A DNA stretch of 64,000 nucleotides, from the NCBI RefSeq assembly GCF_900105325.1, contig NZ_FNSU01000003.1:3237501-3301500 (forward strand), given 5' to 3'. The position numbers and the translations under genes are program-made. Below are positions 15,823 to 24,558 of the stretch, in pieces. This stretch comes from Pseudomonas marginalis (GTDB lineage Bacteria > Pseudomonadota > Gammaproteobacteria > Pseudomonadales > Pseudomonadaceae). Positions within the stretch are counted from its first letter, which is position 1. Every line of letters starts with the position of its first letter. The notes under the pieces are model-generated. The model had not been told where the DNA came from, did no database searches, and worked only from the letters and a program-made list of their open reading frames with translations.

Positions 15823-17142
15823 TTACACCGGCAATACCACCACCGCCTCCAACCCGCCACCCTGGCGCTCCGACAGGGTGAGTGTGCCGCCGTGTTCCAG
15901 CACAATCGCACGGGCGGTAGACAGCCCAAGTCCGACGCCGCCGGTGCTCTTGTTGCGTGAATTTTCGAGGCGGTAGAACGGCAGGAACACCTGTTCGCGA
16001 TACTGCGCCGCAATCCCCGGGCCGCGATCCAGCACGCGGATCACCACTTCGGCCGGCCCTTGTTGCAGTTCGATTTCCGGCGCCCGACCGTAGTGGATGG
16101 CATTGTCCATCAGGTTGGTCATCACCCGCTTGAGGCCCAAGGGCCGGCCAAAGTACACCAGGCGCGGCGGTCCGCTGAAAGCCAGTTCAATCGCCTGGTC
16201 GCGGTAGTCGTCGATCAGGGTTTGCAGCAGTTCCGCCAGGTCCAGCTGGGTGGCCTGCTCCAGGCGTGCGTCGTCGCGGAAGAACGCCAGGGCCGTGTTG
16301 ATCATGGCCTGCATTTCATCGACATCATTGAACAGCCGGCGTTGCTGGTCGGCATCTTCGATGAATTCACCGCGCAGGCGCAGGCGGGTCAGGGGCGCAC
16401 GCAGGTCGTGGGAGATGGCCGCGAGCATTTGCGTGCGGTCCTGGATAAAGTGCCGCAACTGCGCCTGCATGCCGTTGAACGCGAGGATCGCCTGGCGGAT
16501 TTCGTGGGGCCCGACCGGCTCGATGGGCGGCGCGCGGAAGTCGGCGCCAAAGCGCCGCGCGCCCTGGGCGAAGTGTTGCAGGGGGCGAGCCAGGCGACGG
16601 GTCGCGACCAGGGTAACCAGCGCAGTCGAGATCAGCACCAGCAGCACCACAATCACGCTGCGCGCGCCCTCGTCCAGCCCCCAACTGCGGGCACGGGCGC
16701 TGAACATCAGCCAGGACTGATCGGCCAGTTGCATCAGCAGCACATAGTGGCCATCGCCGCCCGGCCAATCGGAGGGTTCGTAGGCTTCCATGGGACGCAC
16801 CGGCCCCTGGAGCAGGTTCTTGAAGGCCTGTTCGCCCGAATGAAAATCCGGGTCGGCGAGCACAGGCAGCTCAAAGGCTTCCCGCTGCGCCGCCCACGTC
16901 ACACTGAAGGATTCGTCGCCTACAACCTGCGCAAGGTGCGCGCGTTGCGCCGGTTGCGAACCTTCAACCACGCGCACCACCACGGCGATTTTTTCCAGCA
17001 GCCCGGTTTCGGCCAACGGCGGCCGTGCCCACACGCCCGCCAATTGCACAAACAGGGCGTTGAACGCCAACGCAGTCAGCATCGCCACCAGGATGGTCAG
17101 GGCGATCCAGCGGGCCACCGTGTCACGCGGGCGGCGGCTCAT
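15823..17142 (-). CDS. Sensor histidine kinase (EnvZ-like)
   Basis: The 439-residue inner-membrane kinase has TM1 at about 11-32, a periplasmic domain to about 160, TM2 (SVIVVLLVLISTALVTLVATRRL), HAMP, the H-box ISHDLRAPLTRLRLR (His near 245) and an ATPase domain with LMDNAIHYG, DRGPGI and GGVGLGLSTA. The start overlaps the stop of the upstream regulator by 4 bp. The HDLRAPLTRLRLR motif is that of the EnvZ branch. The signal is unknown. It converges on bphP with a 22-bp gap, which gives no functional hint. Confidence 0.92.
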   Translation of the reverse strand: MSRRPRDTVARWIALTILVAMLTALAFNALFVQLAGVWARPPLAETGLLEKIAVVVRVVEGSQPAQRAHLAQVVGDESFSVTWAAQREAFELPVLADPDFHSGEQAFKNLLQGPVRPMEAYEPSDWPGGDGHYVLLMQLADQSWLMFSARARSWGLDEGARSVIVVLLVLISTALVTLVATRRLARPLQHFAQGARRFGADFRAPPIEPVGPHEIRQAILAFNGMQAQLRHFIQDRTQMLAAISHDLRAPLTRLRLRGEFIEDADQQRRLFNDVDEMQAMINTALAFFRDDARLEQATQLDLAELLQTLIDDYRDQAIELAFSGPPRLVYFGRPLGLKRVMTNLMDNAIHYGRAPEIELQQGPAEVVIRVLDRGPGIAAQYREQVFLPFYRLENSRNKSTGGVGLGLSTARAIVLEHGGTLTLSERQGGGLEAVVVLPV

Positions 17143-17849
17143 GAACGGCTCACGCTGGCGGTGAATTGATAACCGCCATTGCGCACGGTGCGGATCATGG
17201 CCGGGCGCTTGGTATCGAACTCCAGCTTGCGGCGCAGGCGGCTGACCTGCACGTCGATGCTGCGGTCGAACGCGTCATGGCTATGGCCCCGCGCCAGGTT
17301 CAGCAGTTGTTCGCGGGTCAGCACGCGCTGGGGGTGTTCGACGAAGACCAGCAGCAGGTCGAACTCACCGGATGACAGCGGGATCATCACCTCGTCGGGG
17401 GAGCGCAGTTCACGGCGCGTAACGTCCAGTTGCCAGCCCGCAAAGCGAATCAAGGGACGAGCAGACTCGCCCAACACCGGCCGCCCCTCGCCTGCCCGAC
17501 GCAATACCGCACGCACCCGCGCCAGCAGTTCACGGGCGTCGAAGGGCTTGCTCAAGTAGTCATCGGCGCCCATTTCCAGGCCTACCACGCGGTCACTGAG
17601 TTCGCCCATGGCGGTGAGCATGATCACCGGTGTTGCGTGCTGCTGGCGCAGGCGCTGGCACAGCAACAAGCCGTTCTCCCCCGGCAGCATCAGGTCAAGA
17701 ATGATCAGGTCGGCGGGATGACGCTCCATGGCGGCCCACAGCTCGGTGCCACCGGCGACGGTCTCGACCGCATAGCCATGTTGCATAAAGAATTTCTTCA
17801 GCAGCGCGAGGACTTCAAGGTCATCGTCCACGATCAAAAGGTTGCTCAC
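17139..17849 (-). CDS. OmpR-family response regulator
   Basis: The 236-residue protein has a receiver (DDD at 8-10, Asp near 53 in LIILDLMLPGENG, Lys near 103 in DDYLSKPFDARE) and a winged-helix effector domain with DRSIDVQVSRLRRKLE and RTVRNGGYQF. It is of the OmpR type that pairs with EnvZ-like kinases and is translationally coupled to the kinase gene. The targets are not evident; the next upstream gene, divergent at 18014, is mlaA. Confidence 0.92.
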   Translation of the reverse strand: MSNLLIVDDDLEVLALLKKFFMQHGYAVETVAGGTELWAAMERHPADLIILDLMLPGENGLLLCQRLRQQHATPVIMLTAMGELSDRVVGLEMGADDYLSKPFDARELLARVRAVLRRAGEGRPVLGESARPLIRFAGWQLDVTRRELRSPDEVMIPLSSGEFDLLLVFVEHPQRVLTREQLLNLARGHSHDAFDRSIDVQVSRLRRKLEFDTKRPAMIRTVRNGGYQFTASVSRS

Positions 17850-18013
17850 AGGCGGGCATCACTGGGTGTTGTCGATGCGCCATCTAAAACCATTCGACGC
17901 AGCCCGTCATATATTTCAATCGTGCAATAAAGCGTCAGCGCCGCAATAAACCAGACATCTTTGCGCAAGGGACGGCTGCCAGCATCGGCCTCCCTTTTGC
18001 GGAGACCGTGCTT

Positions 18014-18802
18014 ATGCGCTCACTGACCTACCCCCGGCACCTGGCTCGCCAGGTCGTGCTGTTGTTGACCGTGTCTTACCTCACGGGCTGCGCCAGCCCG
18101 GCCCCCTCGGGCACCACCACCCGCTGCGCACAGGTGAATTACCCGGTGTATGACCCGGCCGAACCGCTCAATCGCGGGGTGTTTGCCTTCAACCGGACGG
18201 TGGATAACTACGCCCTGGCGCCGGTAGCACGTGGCTACCGCTACCTGCCGGATTTTTTCCAGCAGGGTGTGCATAACTTTGCGAGCAACTTCAGCGAGCC
18301 GAAGGTGTTTATCAATGACCTGTTGCAAGGCAACCCAAGGCGCTCGGTCAATACCCTTGGCCGTTTTGCGCTGAATACCACAGTGGGCGTGGTGGGGCTG
18401 ATCGATGTATCAGACCGCGTGGGCATCCCGCGCCATAGCGCCGACTTCGGCCAGACATTCGGCGTGTGGGGCATCGGCAACGGGCCGATTGTCGAACTGC
18501 CACTGCTGGGCACCAGCAACAGCCGCGATGCGGCAGGCAAAGTCTTGAGTTTCCTGGTCTCGCCGTTGGGAGACAGTGACACCGTGCAGACCCTGGGCAC
18601 CCTCAGCCTGGTAGGTGGCACCGTGGATACCCGGGCATCACTGTTGCCGCTCACCGACAGCCTGCAAAAATTGCCGGACTATTACAGCGCAATACGTAAT
18701 GTCGTGGCACAAAACCGTGCGGCGTTTGTGCTGGATGGCAAGGACGGCGCGACCACTCCCGCGACCGGGGGTTGCGCGAACGGCGCCGCTGATGACTTCT
18801 GA
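18014..18802 (+). CDS. mlaA: MlaA (VacJ) outer-membrane lipoprotein
   Basis: The 262-residue lipoprotein has a signal with lipobox LTGC near residue 22. Family motifs appear in order: YDPAEPLNRGVFAFN, PVARGYRYLPDF, NDLLQGNPRR, GRFALNTTVGVVGLIDV, DFGQTFGVWG and ELPLLGTSNSRDAAG. MlaA sits in the outer membrane and removes misplaced phospholipids for retrograde transport via MlaC and MlaFEDB. The start ATG 18014 lies 9 nt after GGAG; a GTG at 18008 is less well spaced. It stands alone, away from the mlaFEDCB operon. Confidence 0.93.
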   Translation: MRSLTYPRHLARQVVLLLTVSYLTGCASPAPSGTTTRCAQVNYPVYDPAEPLNRGVFAFNRTVDNYALAPVARGYRYLPDFFQQGVHNFASNFSEPKVFINDLLQGNPRRSVNTLGRFALNTTVGVVGLIDVSDRVGIPRHSADFGQTFGVWGIGNGPIVELPLLGTSNSRDAAGKVLSFLVSPLGDSDTVQTLGTLSLVGGTVDTRASLLPLTDSLQKLPDYYSAIRNVVAQNRAAFVLDGKDGATTPATGGCANGAADDF

Positions 18803-18935
18803 GCCGAGTAGCCAAAGGTCGTCATATCTTGCAGCAGGACGTTTATAGCTCGCCAGCGCCCTGCTCTATAAGTTTGGCGGCACTTCGCTCCAAGGGGTGA
18901 AGTAACACTCGACTAATAGATAAAAGGACACTGCC

Positions 18936-19132
18936 ATGCTCAGCTCCATCAACGCGACACCGCTCCCCCCTCCTCCCCCACTACGCCGCAGGACGACACA
19001 GCCCTGCAACGCAAGAAACGCAGCATTGAAGACCCTCAGTTGCAACTGGAGCCTCAGGAAGCTGACGGTTCATCGCGCAACCGCCCCAGAAGTGGCGGCC
19101 TGGATAGCCTGGGCAAGGGGAACTTGCTCTGA
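18936..19132 (+). pseudogene. Small hydrophilic protein gene with a poly-C frameshift
   Basis: The ATG at 18936 has a good AAAGGA Shine-Dalgarno, but its frame runs out of protein-like sequence after the C-rich tract at 18964-18979. One base over, a clean frame reads TTPQDDTALQRKKRSIED, PQLQLEPQEADGSSRN and RPRSGGLDSLGKGNLL, ending at TGA 19130-19132 just before a strong terminator. Adding one C to the tract joins them into a single protein of about 65 residues. The product is charged, probably disordered, and of unknown function. The cause may be a sequencing slip, a real mutation or phase-variable slippage. Confidence 0.6.
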
Positions 19133-19139
19133 ACCGCAG

Positions 19140-19173
19140 GAAGAAGGGCAGCGTATTGCCCTTCTTCTTTTTT
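19140..19173 (+). terminator. Rho-independent terminator of the small gene
   Basis: Hairpin GAAGAAGGGCA / TGCCCTTCTTC with a 6-nt loop, followed by six T. It lies 8 bp after TGA 19132 and supports the small frameshifted gene as a real transcription unit. Confidence 0.9.
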
Positions 19174-19255
19174 ACAGACCGCCCCGCCTTAACAAAACAC
19201 TGACATCCGTTGCGCTAACCTTGCCGGTTCAACCCTGGCCGGAGCCTGTTACCGC

Positions 19256-21154
19256 ATGCCACATCCCGACACCTTGCCCGCCGTACTCGCCGGCCCTCTG
19301 CTGCGGCGCCTGGAACCCCGGCGCCTGGTGCTGTGGCTGGTGGGGAGCCGGGCATTGCCCCTGAGCCTGAAACTGCACTGTGCCGACCAGTGCCTGGACA
19401 TACCGCTGGGCCAGGACCGGTGCCAGGTCGTGCCAGTGGGGCGCCAGGCGTACATCCATCTGATTGATGTACGCCTGGACGAGGCGCTGCCCCAGGACGT
19501 AGTCATCCACTATGATCTGCTGGTCGACGATGCCGGCATTGCCGAATGGGCACCGCACCTGCTGTACACCGACACACACTGCCCAAGTTTCGTACTGCAC
19601 AGCCACATCCATCAGCTGGTACACGGCTCCTGCCGCAAACCTCACCACAGCGCCGACGAAGGCCTGCTCTGCGTTGATCGGCTGCTGGCCGATGCACAGA
19701 CCCCGGCCGACCGCCCAGCCTTGCTGATGATGAGCGGCGACCAGGTGTACGCCGACGATGTGGCCGGGCCGATGTTGCGGGCGATCCATGGGCTGATTGC
19801 GCGCCTGGGCCTGTTCGATGAGTACCTGGAAGGCGCGGTGGTAGACGACAGCGCCAGCCTCTACGGGCATCACGCCAGCTACTACCACCGCGCAGACCTG
19901 CTACCCGCGCTGGACAGCAATGAGACCCTGCGCGAACGTTTCTTTGGCGGCGTGAAAAAGCCGATTTTCACCAGCAGCACCGCCGACAATCACCTGGTGA
20001 CGTTCGCCGAAGTCATGGCGATGTACCTGCTGGTGTGGTCGCCCGTCCCCTGGTCCCTGCTCACCGTACAGCCACCGCAACTGAGCGCCGATGAAGCTGC
20101 GCGCTATGCCCGCGAACAGGTGCAGGTGGATAAATTTCGCGACGGCCTGCCGGGCGTGGCGCGGGTATTCGCCCATCTACCCACCTTGATGATCTTTGAC
20201 GATCACGACATCACCGACGACTGGAACCTCAGCGCGCAATGGGAAGAAACCGCCTACGGCCATCCGTTCTCCAGACGCATCATCGGTAACGCCCTGCTGG
20301 CGTACCTGCTGTGCCAGGGCTGGGGCAATAACCCGGACGCCTTTGATGAGCTGGTGGGCCACACCCAGGCACTGGCCAGCCAGGCGCAGAGCAATCACTT
20401 GGACGCCCAGGCACAGGATGCTTTGCTCGCGGCGCTGCTGAAGTTCCAGCAGTGGCACTACGTGCTGCCCACCACGCCGGCCCTGGTAGTGCTCGACACC
20501 CGCACCCGGCGCTGGCGCAGCGAATTCACCCTCAAGCAACCGTCCGGCCTGCTGGACTGGGAAGCCTTGAGCGAACTGCAACAGGAACTGCTCGACCACC
20601 CCTCGGCCATCATCGTCTCCCCTGCGCCTGTGTTTGGCGTCAAGCTGATCGAGACCGTGCAGAAGATCTTCAGTTGGTGCGGGCACCCTTTGCTGGTGGA
20701 CGCGGAAAACTGGATGGCCCATCGCGGTGCAGCCCAAGTGATCCTCAACATCTTTCGCCACTCGCGCACACCGGGTAACTACGTGATCCTCTCGGGCGAT
20801 GTGCACTACTCGTTCGTCTATGAAGTGCTGATCCGCCATCGCAACGCCGGTCCCAGGATCTGGCAGATCACCAGCAGCGGCATCAAGAACGAATTTCCAC
20901 CGCGATTGCTGGAATGGTTCGACCGCCTCAACCGCTGGCTGTACTCGCCGCGCTCGCCTCTCAACTGGTTCACTCGCCGCCGCACCATGCAGGTGGTGCC
21001 GCATATCCCGGAGCATGCCGAGGCCGGTGAACGGTTATGGAATTCGGCAGGCATCGGCCAAGTGTTCTTCAACGAGCGGGGGCAGCCTGACAAGATCTAC
21101 CAGCACAACGCCGACGGGAAGGCGCGTACGAGGATGATCGCGCCGAAGCAATAG
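19256..21154 (+). CDS. PhoD-like alkaline phosphatase / metallophosphatase family protein
   Basis: The 632-residue protein lacks a signal peptide. Metal-binding motifs of the PhoD fold are visible: MMSGDQVYADD (near 160), LMIFDDHDITDDWN (near 310) and ILSGDVHYSFVYE (near 515). An N-terminal domain of about 130 residues precedes them. PhoD enzymes hydrolyse phosphomonoesters or diesters with Ca/Fe. Without an export signal this one is probably cytoplasmic, unlike classical PhoD, and its substrate is unknown. The Shine-Dalgarno is weak (GGAG about 13 nt upstream). It stands apart from neighbouring regulatory genes. Confidence 0.85.
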   Translation: MPHPDTLPAVLAGPLLRRLEPRRLVLWLVGSRALPLSLKLHCADQCLDIPLGQDRCQVVPVGRQAYIHLIDVRLDEALPQDVVIHYDLLVDDAGIAEWAPHLLYTDTHCPSFVLHSHIHQLVHGSCRKPHHSADEGLLCVDRLLADAQTPADRPALLMMSGDQVYADDVAGPMLRAIHGLIARLGLFDEYLEGAVVDDSASLYGHHASYYHRADLLPALDSNETLRERFFGGVKKPIFTSSTADNHLVTFAEVMAMYLLVWSPVPWSLLTVQPPQLSADEAARYAREQVQVDKFRDGLPGVARVFAHLPTLMIFDDHDITDDWNLSAQWEETAYGHPFSRRIIGNALLAYLLCQGWGNNPDAFDELVGHTQALASQAQSNHLDAQAQDALLAALLKFQQWHYVLPTTPALVVLDTRTRRWRSEFTLKQPSGLLDWEALSELQQELLDHPSAIIVSPAPVFGVKLIETVQKIFSWCGHPLLVDAENWMAHRGAAQVILNIFRHSRTPGNYVILSGDVHYSFVYEVLIRHRNAGPRIWQITSSGIKNEFPPRLLEWFDRLNRWLYSPRSPLNWFTRRRTMQVVPHIPEHAEAGERLWNSAGIGQVFFNERGQPDKIYQHNADGKARTRMIAPKQ

Positions 21155-21289
21155 CCCATGGCCCGCTCCTGTAACCGTCCATCCGCCCTATTCAAAGCGC
21201 ACAAGCTCCGTTGTACAGTAGCTCCAGCCACGGAGTATCGGCATCAATATGACTGGCCTTGGACGCCAGCCCATGCAAGGAGCGCGCAG

Positions 21290-22291
21290 ATGGACGATAT
21301 CTCCGACAACGGCAATTTCTCCCACCTCAATGCCGACATGCTGCATACCGTGCTGGAGCTGGTCAGCGACGGGATCTGGGACTGGAACGCCAATACCGGG
21401 TTCGTCTACCGCAACCCAGGCTGGTACGAAATGCTGGGCTACCCCCGCCACTCCCTGGAAAACAGCGTGTTCACCTGGGAGACCGTCATCCACCCGGAAG
21501 ACTACCCCCACGTGATGACGCTGTTCGATGACTACATCCACCGTCGCGCCCCCCATTATCAAATCGAATACCGTTGCCGCAAAAAAGATGGCAGCTACCT
21601 GTGGATCGAAGACCGGGGCTACGTGATTGCCCGTAACCCCGATGGCTCGGTGGCGCGGATGGTCGGCGCCCATCGCGATATTCATATGCGCAAGTGCTCC
21701 GTCGAACAGCTGGAGCGGCGCAACCAATCGCTTGAGGCGCTGGTGGCCGAGCGCACGCGCGAACTGTCGCGAGTCAATCAACAGTTGCAATTGCAGCTGG
21801 ACGAAAATCGCTCCCTGGCCGAACGGGATGCCCTGACCCTCGTTGCCAACCGCTACCGCTTGGAAAAAGTCCTGCTGGAAGAGTGCGACCGCGCCCAGCG
21901 TTTTCGCCTGCCGCTGGCATTGATTGCGATGGATATCGATGACTTCAAGCCGATCAATGACCAGCATGGTCACGGCATGGGCGACCAAACCCTTTTGCAG
22001 GTAGTGGAATGCCTGGAAAGCTGCCTGCGCCCAGGCGACCTGCTCGCCCGCTGGGGTGGCGATGAGTTCATCGCGGTCCTGCCCAAAAGCGCACTGGAAA
22101 CCGCCAGGGAGCTGGCCGAGAAAATCTGCCAAAAGATGCGCAAGATCCCGATGCGCGGCGGCCTCCACGTCACCCTGAGCGTGGGCGTGGCCGAGCGCCG
22201 TATGGATGAATCCCCCAGCGCGCTTATGACGCGTGCCGACCAGGCGTTGTATCGCGCCAAGGCGGCGGGCAAGGATGGGGTGTCGGCGTAG
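21290..22291 (+). CDS. PAS-GGDEF diguanylate cyclase
   Basis: The 333-residue protein starts at ATG 21290 with AAGGAG 7 nt before; longer upstream frames lack this. A PAS_3 domain (about 20-135; WDWNANTGFVYRNPGWYEMLGY) with a PAC tail is followed by a coiled coil (LEALVAERTRELSRVNQQLQLQL) and a GGDEF domain with the intact active site RWGGDEF. RPGD lies five residues before GGDEF and matches the RxxD inhibitory site, so product feedback is expected. It makes cyclic di-GMP from two GTP in the cytoplasm. The PAS ligand is unknown, and no membrane segment is present. Confidence 0.95.
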   Translation: MDDISDNGNFSHLNADMLHTVLELVSDGIWDWNANTGFVYRNPGWYEMLGYPRHSLENSVFTWETVIHPEDYPHVMTLFDDYIHRRAPHYQIEYRCRKKDGSYLWIEDRGYVIARNPDGSVARMVGAHRDIHMRKCSVEQLERRNQSLEALVAERTRELSRVNQQLQLQLDENRSLAERDALTLVANRYRLEKVLLEECDRAQRFRLPLALIAMDIDDFKPINDQHGHGMGDQTLLQVVECLESCLRPGDLLARWGGDEFIAVLPKSALETARELAEKICQKMRKIPMRGGLHVTLSVGVAERRMDESPSALMTRADQALYRAKAAGKDGVSA

Positions 22292-22309
22292 CATCGACGG
22301 GGCTACGGC

Positions 22310-22335
22310 GTTGCCAAAAACGAGCTTTTGGCAAC
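22310..22335. repeat. Perfect inverted repeat between genes
   Basis: Arms GTTGCCAAAA and TTTTGGCAAC are separated by ACGAGC. It lies 19 bp after the cyclase stop and about 105 bp before the aminotransferase start. It could be an operator for the aminotransferase or a terminator whose T residues lie inside the stem; no T-run follows it. Confidence 0.6.
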
Positions 22336-22439
22336 AGCTCTTCCGATTTGGAATGACCCGGCGACTTTATTTCGTTTGCGGCAGGGCCTGGCCCACGGCT
22401 TAGATAAAAGCACGCCCGCCACTGCCGAGTCCGAGATTC

Positions 22440-23690
22440 ATGAGCCGCGAAACCATCAGCCAGTCGATTTCCATCGTTCATCCCATCAGCCTCAGCCATG
22501 GCAGCAACGCCGAGGTCTGGGACACCACGGGCAAACGCTATATCGATTTTGTCGGCGGGATCGGCGTGCTCAACCTTGGCCATTGCCACCCGGGCGTGGT
22601 GGCGGCGATTCGTGAACAGGCGACGAAGTTGACCCACTATGCGTTCAACGCTGCACCGCACACACCCTACATCGAACTGATGGATCGCCTGGCCGGGTTT
22701 ATCCCGGTGGACTACCCCGTCAGCGGCATGCTCACCAACAGCGGTGCGGAAGCGGCAGAAAACGCCTTGAAGATCGTGCGCGGCGCCACCGGCCGCACGG
22801 CGGTGATCGCCTTTGACGGAGCCTTCCACGGCCGCACCCTGGCCACCCTCAACCTCAATGGCAAGGTGGCGCCCTACAAACAGAAGGTCGGCGTCCTGCC
22901 CGGCCCGGTGTATCACCTGCCCTACCCCAGCGCTGATAACGGCGTGGGCTGCGCTGAAGCGCTGAAAGCCATGGACCGCTTGTTCAGCGTGGAAATCGAC
23001 GTCGGTGACGTCGCCTGTTTCATCATCGAGCCGGTGCAGGGCGAAGGCGGTTTCCTCGCGCTGGATATCGAGTTTGCCCACGCCCTGCGGCGCTTTTGCG
23101 ATGAACACAACATCCTGTTGATTGCCGATGAAATCCAGTCGGGCTTCGGTCGCACCGGACAGCGTTTCGCCTTCTCACGCCTGGGCATCGAACCGGATCT
23201 GATCCTGCTGGGCAAAAGCATCGCCGGCGGCGTGCCGCTGGGCGCGGTGGTCGGGCGCAAGGCCTTGATGGACAACCTGCCCAAAGGCGGCCTCGGTGGT
23301 ACTTACTCGGGTAACCCCATCGCTTGCGCGGCAGCATTGGCCACCCTCGATGCGATGACGGATGAACACTTGCAGGTCTGGGGCTCGCAACAGGAAGAAG
23401 CGATCGTTGGCCGCTATGCCGCCTGGCGTTCGCAGCACCTGTCGCCGTACCTGGGCCGCCTGACCGGCGTCGGTGCCATGCGCGGCATCGAACTGGCCAA
23501 CGCCGACGGCACGCCCGCGCCCCGGCAACTGAGCCAATTGCTGAGCCTGGCGCGAGACGCCGGGCTGTTGTTGATGCCCAGCGGCAAGTCGCGGCACATC
23601 GTGCGCTTGCTGGCACCGCTGACCATCGAGCCTGCGGTGCTGGAAGAAGGACTGGATATTCTCCAGGCGTGCCTGAAGCAGTTGGTTTGA
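22440..23690 (+). CDS. Class III PLP aminotransferase (GabT-like; possibly AmaC)
   Basis: The 416-residue enzyme has the class III fold: FVGGIGVLNLGHCHP, NSGAEAAENALKIVR for PLP phosphate binding, the FHGRT motif, IIEPVQGEGG, DEIQSGFGRTG, and the PLP lysine in LLGKSIAGGVPLG near residue 260. It moves an amino group from an omega- or alpha-amino acid to 2-oxoglutarate in the cytoplasm. GabT (4-aminobutyrate) is the generic call. In P. putida a 416-residue relative acts on 2-aminoadipate in lysine catabolism, an equally good possibility. No succinate-semialdehyde dehydrogenase (gabD) lies beside it, which weakens a GABA role. Confidence 0.88.
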   Translation: MSRETISQSISIVHPISLSHGSNAEVWDTTGKRYIDFVGGIGVLNLGHCHPGVVAAIREQATKLTHYAFNAAPHTPYIELMDRLAGFIPVDYPVSGMLTNSGAEAAENALKIVRGATGRTAVIAFDGAFHGRTLATLNLNGKVAPYKQKVGVLPGPVYHLPYPSADNGVGCAEALKAMDRLFSVEIDVGDVACFIIEPVQGEGGFLALDIEFAHALRRFCDEHNILLIADEIQSGFGRTGQRFAFSRLGIEPDLILLGKSIAGGVPLGAVVGRKALMDNLPKGGLGGTYSGNPIACAAALATLDAMTDEHLQVWGSQQEEAIVGRYAAWRSQHLSPYLGRLTGVGAMRGIELANADGTPAPRQLSQLLSLARDAGLLLMPSGKSRHIVRLLAPLTIEPAVLEEGLDILQACLKQLV

Positions 23691-23791
23691 CGCCCTGCAT
23701 TCGCCGGTCGGCAGCCTTGACCTGATCCCCCTCCCCGCTGAAAATGCGCGACGCTTTTTTGTCTTCCGTTTACTGAAGTAGTGAAATTTCA

Positions 23792-24508
23792 ATGTCCGAT
23801 TCTTACACCGAACACTCCGCCGAAGAATCCGTAGTCGCCTTGCACGCCAAGGCTGAATACGAAAACGCCATCAATCTTTCACAGCATGTGCCAGCCGCCA
23901 AGATCATCAGCGAGATGGTGCTGGACGCCTTTCACACCTCCAAGGAAAGCGACCAGATCCGCGAACTGCGCGTGGCCATTCGCCAGGCCCACGACGCCTT
24001 CGACGACGACAAGGCCTACGACCTGATGGGCCAGCTCAAGCAGCTCAAGGACGCCGAAGCCGCTGACAACCTCGCCCTTGAAGACCTGAGCGGCAAGTTC
24101 TCCATCAGCCGCATCCTGTCGAGCTTCAAGGATGATCCAGAGTTTCAGGAGCTGGTCTACGGGCTGGCCCTCAAAGTGCTGAACCAGTCTCACCAGGCCA
24201 TCAGCAACCCAAGCGCCGGCAAAGGTAAGGCCGCTCGCCCCAAGAAAGAAGCCGAAGTGTTTGTGATCAGCAAGGACGGCATCAGCGTCACCCTGCCGCT
24301 GCGCACGCCACGCTCGCGGTTGAACGTCGACCGTGAGGCGTTTGAGTTCCTGGGCTTCAGCTTTGTAGGCGAAGGCGACGAAGCCGAGTTGGAGGTTGAA
24401 AGCTTTGTGGATAACGCCGGCGTCGAACAGCCGCTGAGCCGCAAGAGCGTGATTACTGCGCTGCAACAGCAGACGGCGTTTGAGGGCTACAGCATCGCGC
24501 AGCAGTGA
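23792..24508 (+). CDS. Hypothetical cytoplasmic protein, predicted helical N-terminus
   Basis: The 238-residue acidic protein has no signal or membrane segment. Residues 20-110 look strongly helical (Ala/Lys/Glu/Asp-rich, for example RQAHDAFDDDKAYDLMGQLKQLKDAEA). A basic linker (GKGKAARPKK near 145-155) leads to a C-terminal beta-type domain (VFVISKDGISVTLPLRTPRSRL onward). I do not recognise the family. The basic linker would suit nucleic-acid contact, but nothing proves it. It stands as a single gene behind a 100-bp gap and is followed by a REP-type hairpin. Confidence 0.8.
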   Translation: MSDSYTEHSAEESVVALHAKAEYENAINLSQHVPAAKIISEMVLDAFHTSKESDQIRELRVAIRQAHDAFDDDKAYDLMGQLKQLKDAEAADNLALEDLSGKFSISRILSSFKDDPEFQELVYGLALKVLNQSHQAISNPSAGKGKAARPKKEAEVFVISKDGISVTLPLRTPRSRLNVDREAFEFLGFSFVGEGDEAELEVESFVDNAGVEQPLSRKSVITALQQQTAFEGYSIAQQ

Positions 24509-24522
24509 CACCCCTGAACTGA

Positions 24523-24553
24523 ATGTGGGAGGGAGAAAGCCCCCCTCCCACAT
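24523..24553. repeat. REP-type hairpin (GTGGGAGGG family)
   Basis: Near-palindrome ATGTGGGAGGG ... CCCCCTCCCACAT lies between two convergent genes (stop 24508 and stop 24559). The same family recurs at 35845, 40409 and, degenerate, at 54977. In this group such elements are dispersed intergenic repeats and can also stop transcription from either side. Confidence 0.8.
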
Positions 24554-24558
24554 CGGCG

